DNA of 64,000 bases. Origin: Aquatica leii. Its lineage: Eukaryota > Arthropoda > Insecta > Coleoptera > Lampyridae. The stretch spans positions 54,265,505-54,329,504 of the forward strand of contig CM069436.1 in NCBI GenBank assembly GCA_035610365.1. The letters are read 5' to 3'. Below the pieces are notes generated by a model. The model was given only the letters and a program-made list of their open reading frames with translations, searched no databases and was not told the origin of the DNA. The translations under genes and the position numbers were made by a program. Shown one piece after another: positions 62,091-64,000 of the stretch. The first letter of the stretch is position 1, and every line of letters begins with the position of its first letter.

Positions 62091-62770
62091 TAATAAAAAA
62101 ACATTAAAAATATACGTTAAAAAAATTGCTCAATTTTTACTACACGTAAAATTTACCATTACTTACATTACTCGTAAAAAAATGTTAACATGATCACTGC
62201 ATGGTTACTGGAGTGTTTTCGTACAGTACACTGGCAAAATCCACTTGTCACTCGACATCTTTTATGCTAAAGATAATTTTAAAAAAATGTACAACAGTTT
62301 ACCAAAGAAATAAATTTTATAAAATGAATTTAAGTAAGATGGAGTTTTTGATATCATCACTTTTGAGTGTAGTTGAAGGGCTGCGAGAAAGCAACTACGT
62401 ACTGAGTTTGTCGCAAAATAGTTCAGATTTGAGCATGCCCGGTCAGGATTATGGCTCAGAGGTAGCGTTGCTAGATCAAAAAATCAGAATTCCGGATTTT
62501 TGAAAAAAAATTGTAAATATAATGTTAATGTCGTTATGTGAAAAAACAAAACTGAACTGTCTCGTGCGTGCGCCGGTACACTCTACACTGTGTGTGTGTT
62601 CGATTGAACGCGGACGGTGAAGTGGCGTTTCCCTCCCCTTCTCCAACTGTCACCCGGTGCTCATCTCTTCTCCACCTGTCTGTGCCTACGCACATTTTTT
62701 TATTTAGTCTTTCGTTTGTCTTTATAGCAATTAGAACCGTTTTTATTGTATATTTGTGTTTTGTGATTAC
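62091..62770. other. Spacer between the pogo relic and hAT relic
   Basis: The ORF at 62201-62503 and the GC-richer block at 62560-62690 (with a TGTGTGTGTG run) show no recognisable domain. It may contain the left end of the hAT element that follows. Confidence 0.35.
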
Positions 62771-62774
62771 GAAA

Positions 62775-64000
62775 ATGGCGTTAAGTGGTAGAAAACGACA
62801 GTGCACATTTACTGAGGTGATGAAAACCAAATATTCCTTTATGAAAGAAAGAAGAGAGCCAACTGCAGTTGATTGCATGATTTGCAAATGTAATATATCT
62901 ATAAAAGCAATCATCACTAGTGTGCTAGCTCTATGCGTTGACAATTTTATTGCCTCTTTAGAAAATATTTACTATCTTGGAGTTCCTACACATGCAAGCA
63001 ATCATGGCTCCGAAAAGATTTTCCCTATAATAATTTAGTATTTTGATTGCCAGAATGAAGGAATTCAAACAAAATTATTGGATATTCATAGCACTCCAAA
63101 TGAAACTTCCGAAACAATTACTGAGATTATAATGACAACTTTACAAAAATATGATTTATCAGAAAAATGCATCTCATTCACTGCGGACAACGCCAATATA
63201 AACTTTGGTATAATCGCCCATCTTCGGTACGTACTGTACTGTGCGTACAGAAGCACTGAAAACCATTTGCGCCTATATCAGGTTAATTATGAAAAATTAC
63301 TGTCACACAGCAAGACAAGGTGGCTGAGTCTTTTCCCGGCAGTAGAAAGAATTTTCAAAATGTAGCTGCCTCTAAAAGCGTACTTCCTGTCTATTCAACA
63401 AGTGCCAACAACCATCGTAAACTTTTTCGGAAATGAATTGTGCGAATCTTATTTGTATTTCGTCCATTCCTTGATGTCCATGTTTCAGCCTAAGATTTTA
63501 GAAATTAGGAGAGAAAACGATTATATTGTGGACATCGGAAAGATTTTGAAAACACTTAATGATACCCTAAAAGCAAGAGAAGATGCAAAATTCGTTCCAC
63601 TTCAAGTAAGAGAAGAAAAATGAATTCTTAAACTACATTCAAAAATCGGGACTATTTAAACAAATGACGCCAGCCATTAATGGACTGAGATTTTTGAATG
63701 GATGTTAATAAAAAGAGACACTACTATTGAGTATGACAATATCATTTTATCGATACAGTTTCTAATTGGAAAACAAGTAAATTTAGATGATAGCAAATTA
63801 TTTGACGAAATCACAGCGTTGAATGATATGATCAAGCAGTAAAGTCAAGATTTTTTTTAGATGAATCCCAATAACCAATGGACTATTTCTCATAACAGCT
63901 AGGCCAGGAAAATTCACGGAATTAAATAAGATATACTCTTATATATTTGTAATGCACGCACAAAATTCCAATGTTGAAGGAGTTTTTTCCTTAATGGAAA
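62775..64000 (+). pseudogene. hAT transposase relic, continues past the window
   Basis: It begins MALSGRKRQCTFTEVMKTKY with a C-x2-C pair (CMICKC) typical of the N-terminal finger. Then come GVPTHASNHGSEKIFP, a stop, KLLDIHSTPNETSETI, ISFTADNANINFG (catalytic Asp), LLSHSKTRWLSLFPAVERIF, VPTTIVNFFGNELCES, DAKFVPLQVREEK and, at the very end, MHAQNSNVEGVFSLME, the start of the hAT dimerisation domain. Stops at several points and a gap after the ADN motif show decay. The 3' end lies beyond base 64000. Confidence 0.85.

Noticed and set aside
62534..62944. 136-codon minus-strand ORF near the right end
   Set aside because: Overlaps antisense the start of the hAT coding relic and a TG-repeat block; no recognisable domain.
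1..64000. tRNA, rRNA or other standard RNA genes
   Set aside because: No cloverleaf with conserved A and B box words or rRNA core sequence was recognised by eye; a covariance search would settle this.

Overview
This is an AT-rich eukaryotic window, insect-like in character. It contains one recognisable host gene with very short introns (most about 46-50 nt), and the rest is crowded with decayed animal transposons (hAT, pogo/Tigger, Tc1/mariner, Penelope-like). The short introns and transposon mix would suit a beetle or similar insect, but the species cannot be fixed from the sequence.

Host content. The clear cellular gene is Vps51 (subunit of the GARP/EARP tethering complexes) on the minus strand at 26104-29452. 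Nine exons can be followed splice site by splice site; a single extra base in the last exon breaks the conserved C-terminus. A possible orphan exon lies just beyond its 3' end (25494-25670).

Main structure. From 3319 to 25417 the window is a chain of units laid end to end, with a (TA)n run at every junction: A (3375-8450), B (8490-12760), B' (12793-17053, an inverted copy of B) and C (17078-25386). Each unit carries a short motif repeated about every 30 bp just inside both ends and pointing inward. The motif is GTGGCACC in B, B' and C, but AGATCCG in A. Unit C contains a nine-exon minus-strand gene (19791-23290) for a zinc-finger tyrosine recombinase-like protein. B and B' together form a palindrome of about 8.6 kb centred on a (TA)n run. 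I read the chain as a family of tyrosine-recombinase (Crypton-like) elements that use (TA)n as target, with C the coding member and A, B and B' non-coding relatives. The recombinase gene carries two in-frame stop codons, so this copy is probably damaged.

Other mobile DNA, left to right: a MITE-like repeat and a Tc1-like relic (1.8-3.1 kb); an inverted pair of hammerhead-like Penelope tails inside A; a foldback MITE (29.8 kb); a hAT relic (32.3-33.7 kb); TIR repeats (36-37 kb); a Tc1-like relic (38.2-38.7 kb); a Penelope-like element with its reverse transcriptase core deleted (39.6-41.7 kb); a deleted hAT element with a perfect 8-bp target duplication (41.76-42.62 kb); two further Penelope GIY-YIG ends (44.0 and 47.1-47.6 kb); a mariner-like relic (45.8-46.3 kb); a pogo-type element with both ends, interrupted by a hAT MITE (50.28-53.08 kb); a second pogo-type relic interrupted by another TIR element (59.7-62.1 kb); and a hAT relic that runs off the right edge. 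The remaining AT-rich stretches show no gene that I can support.
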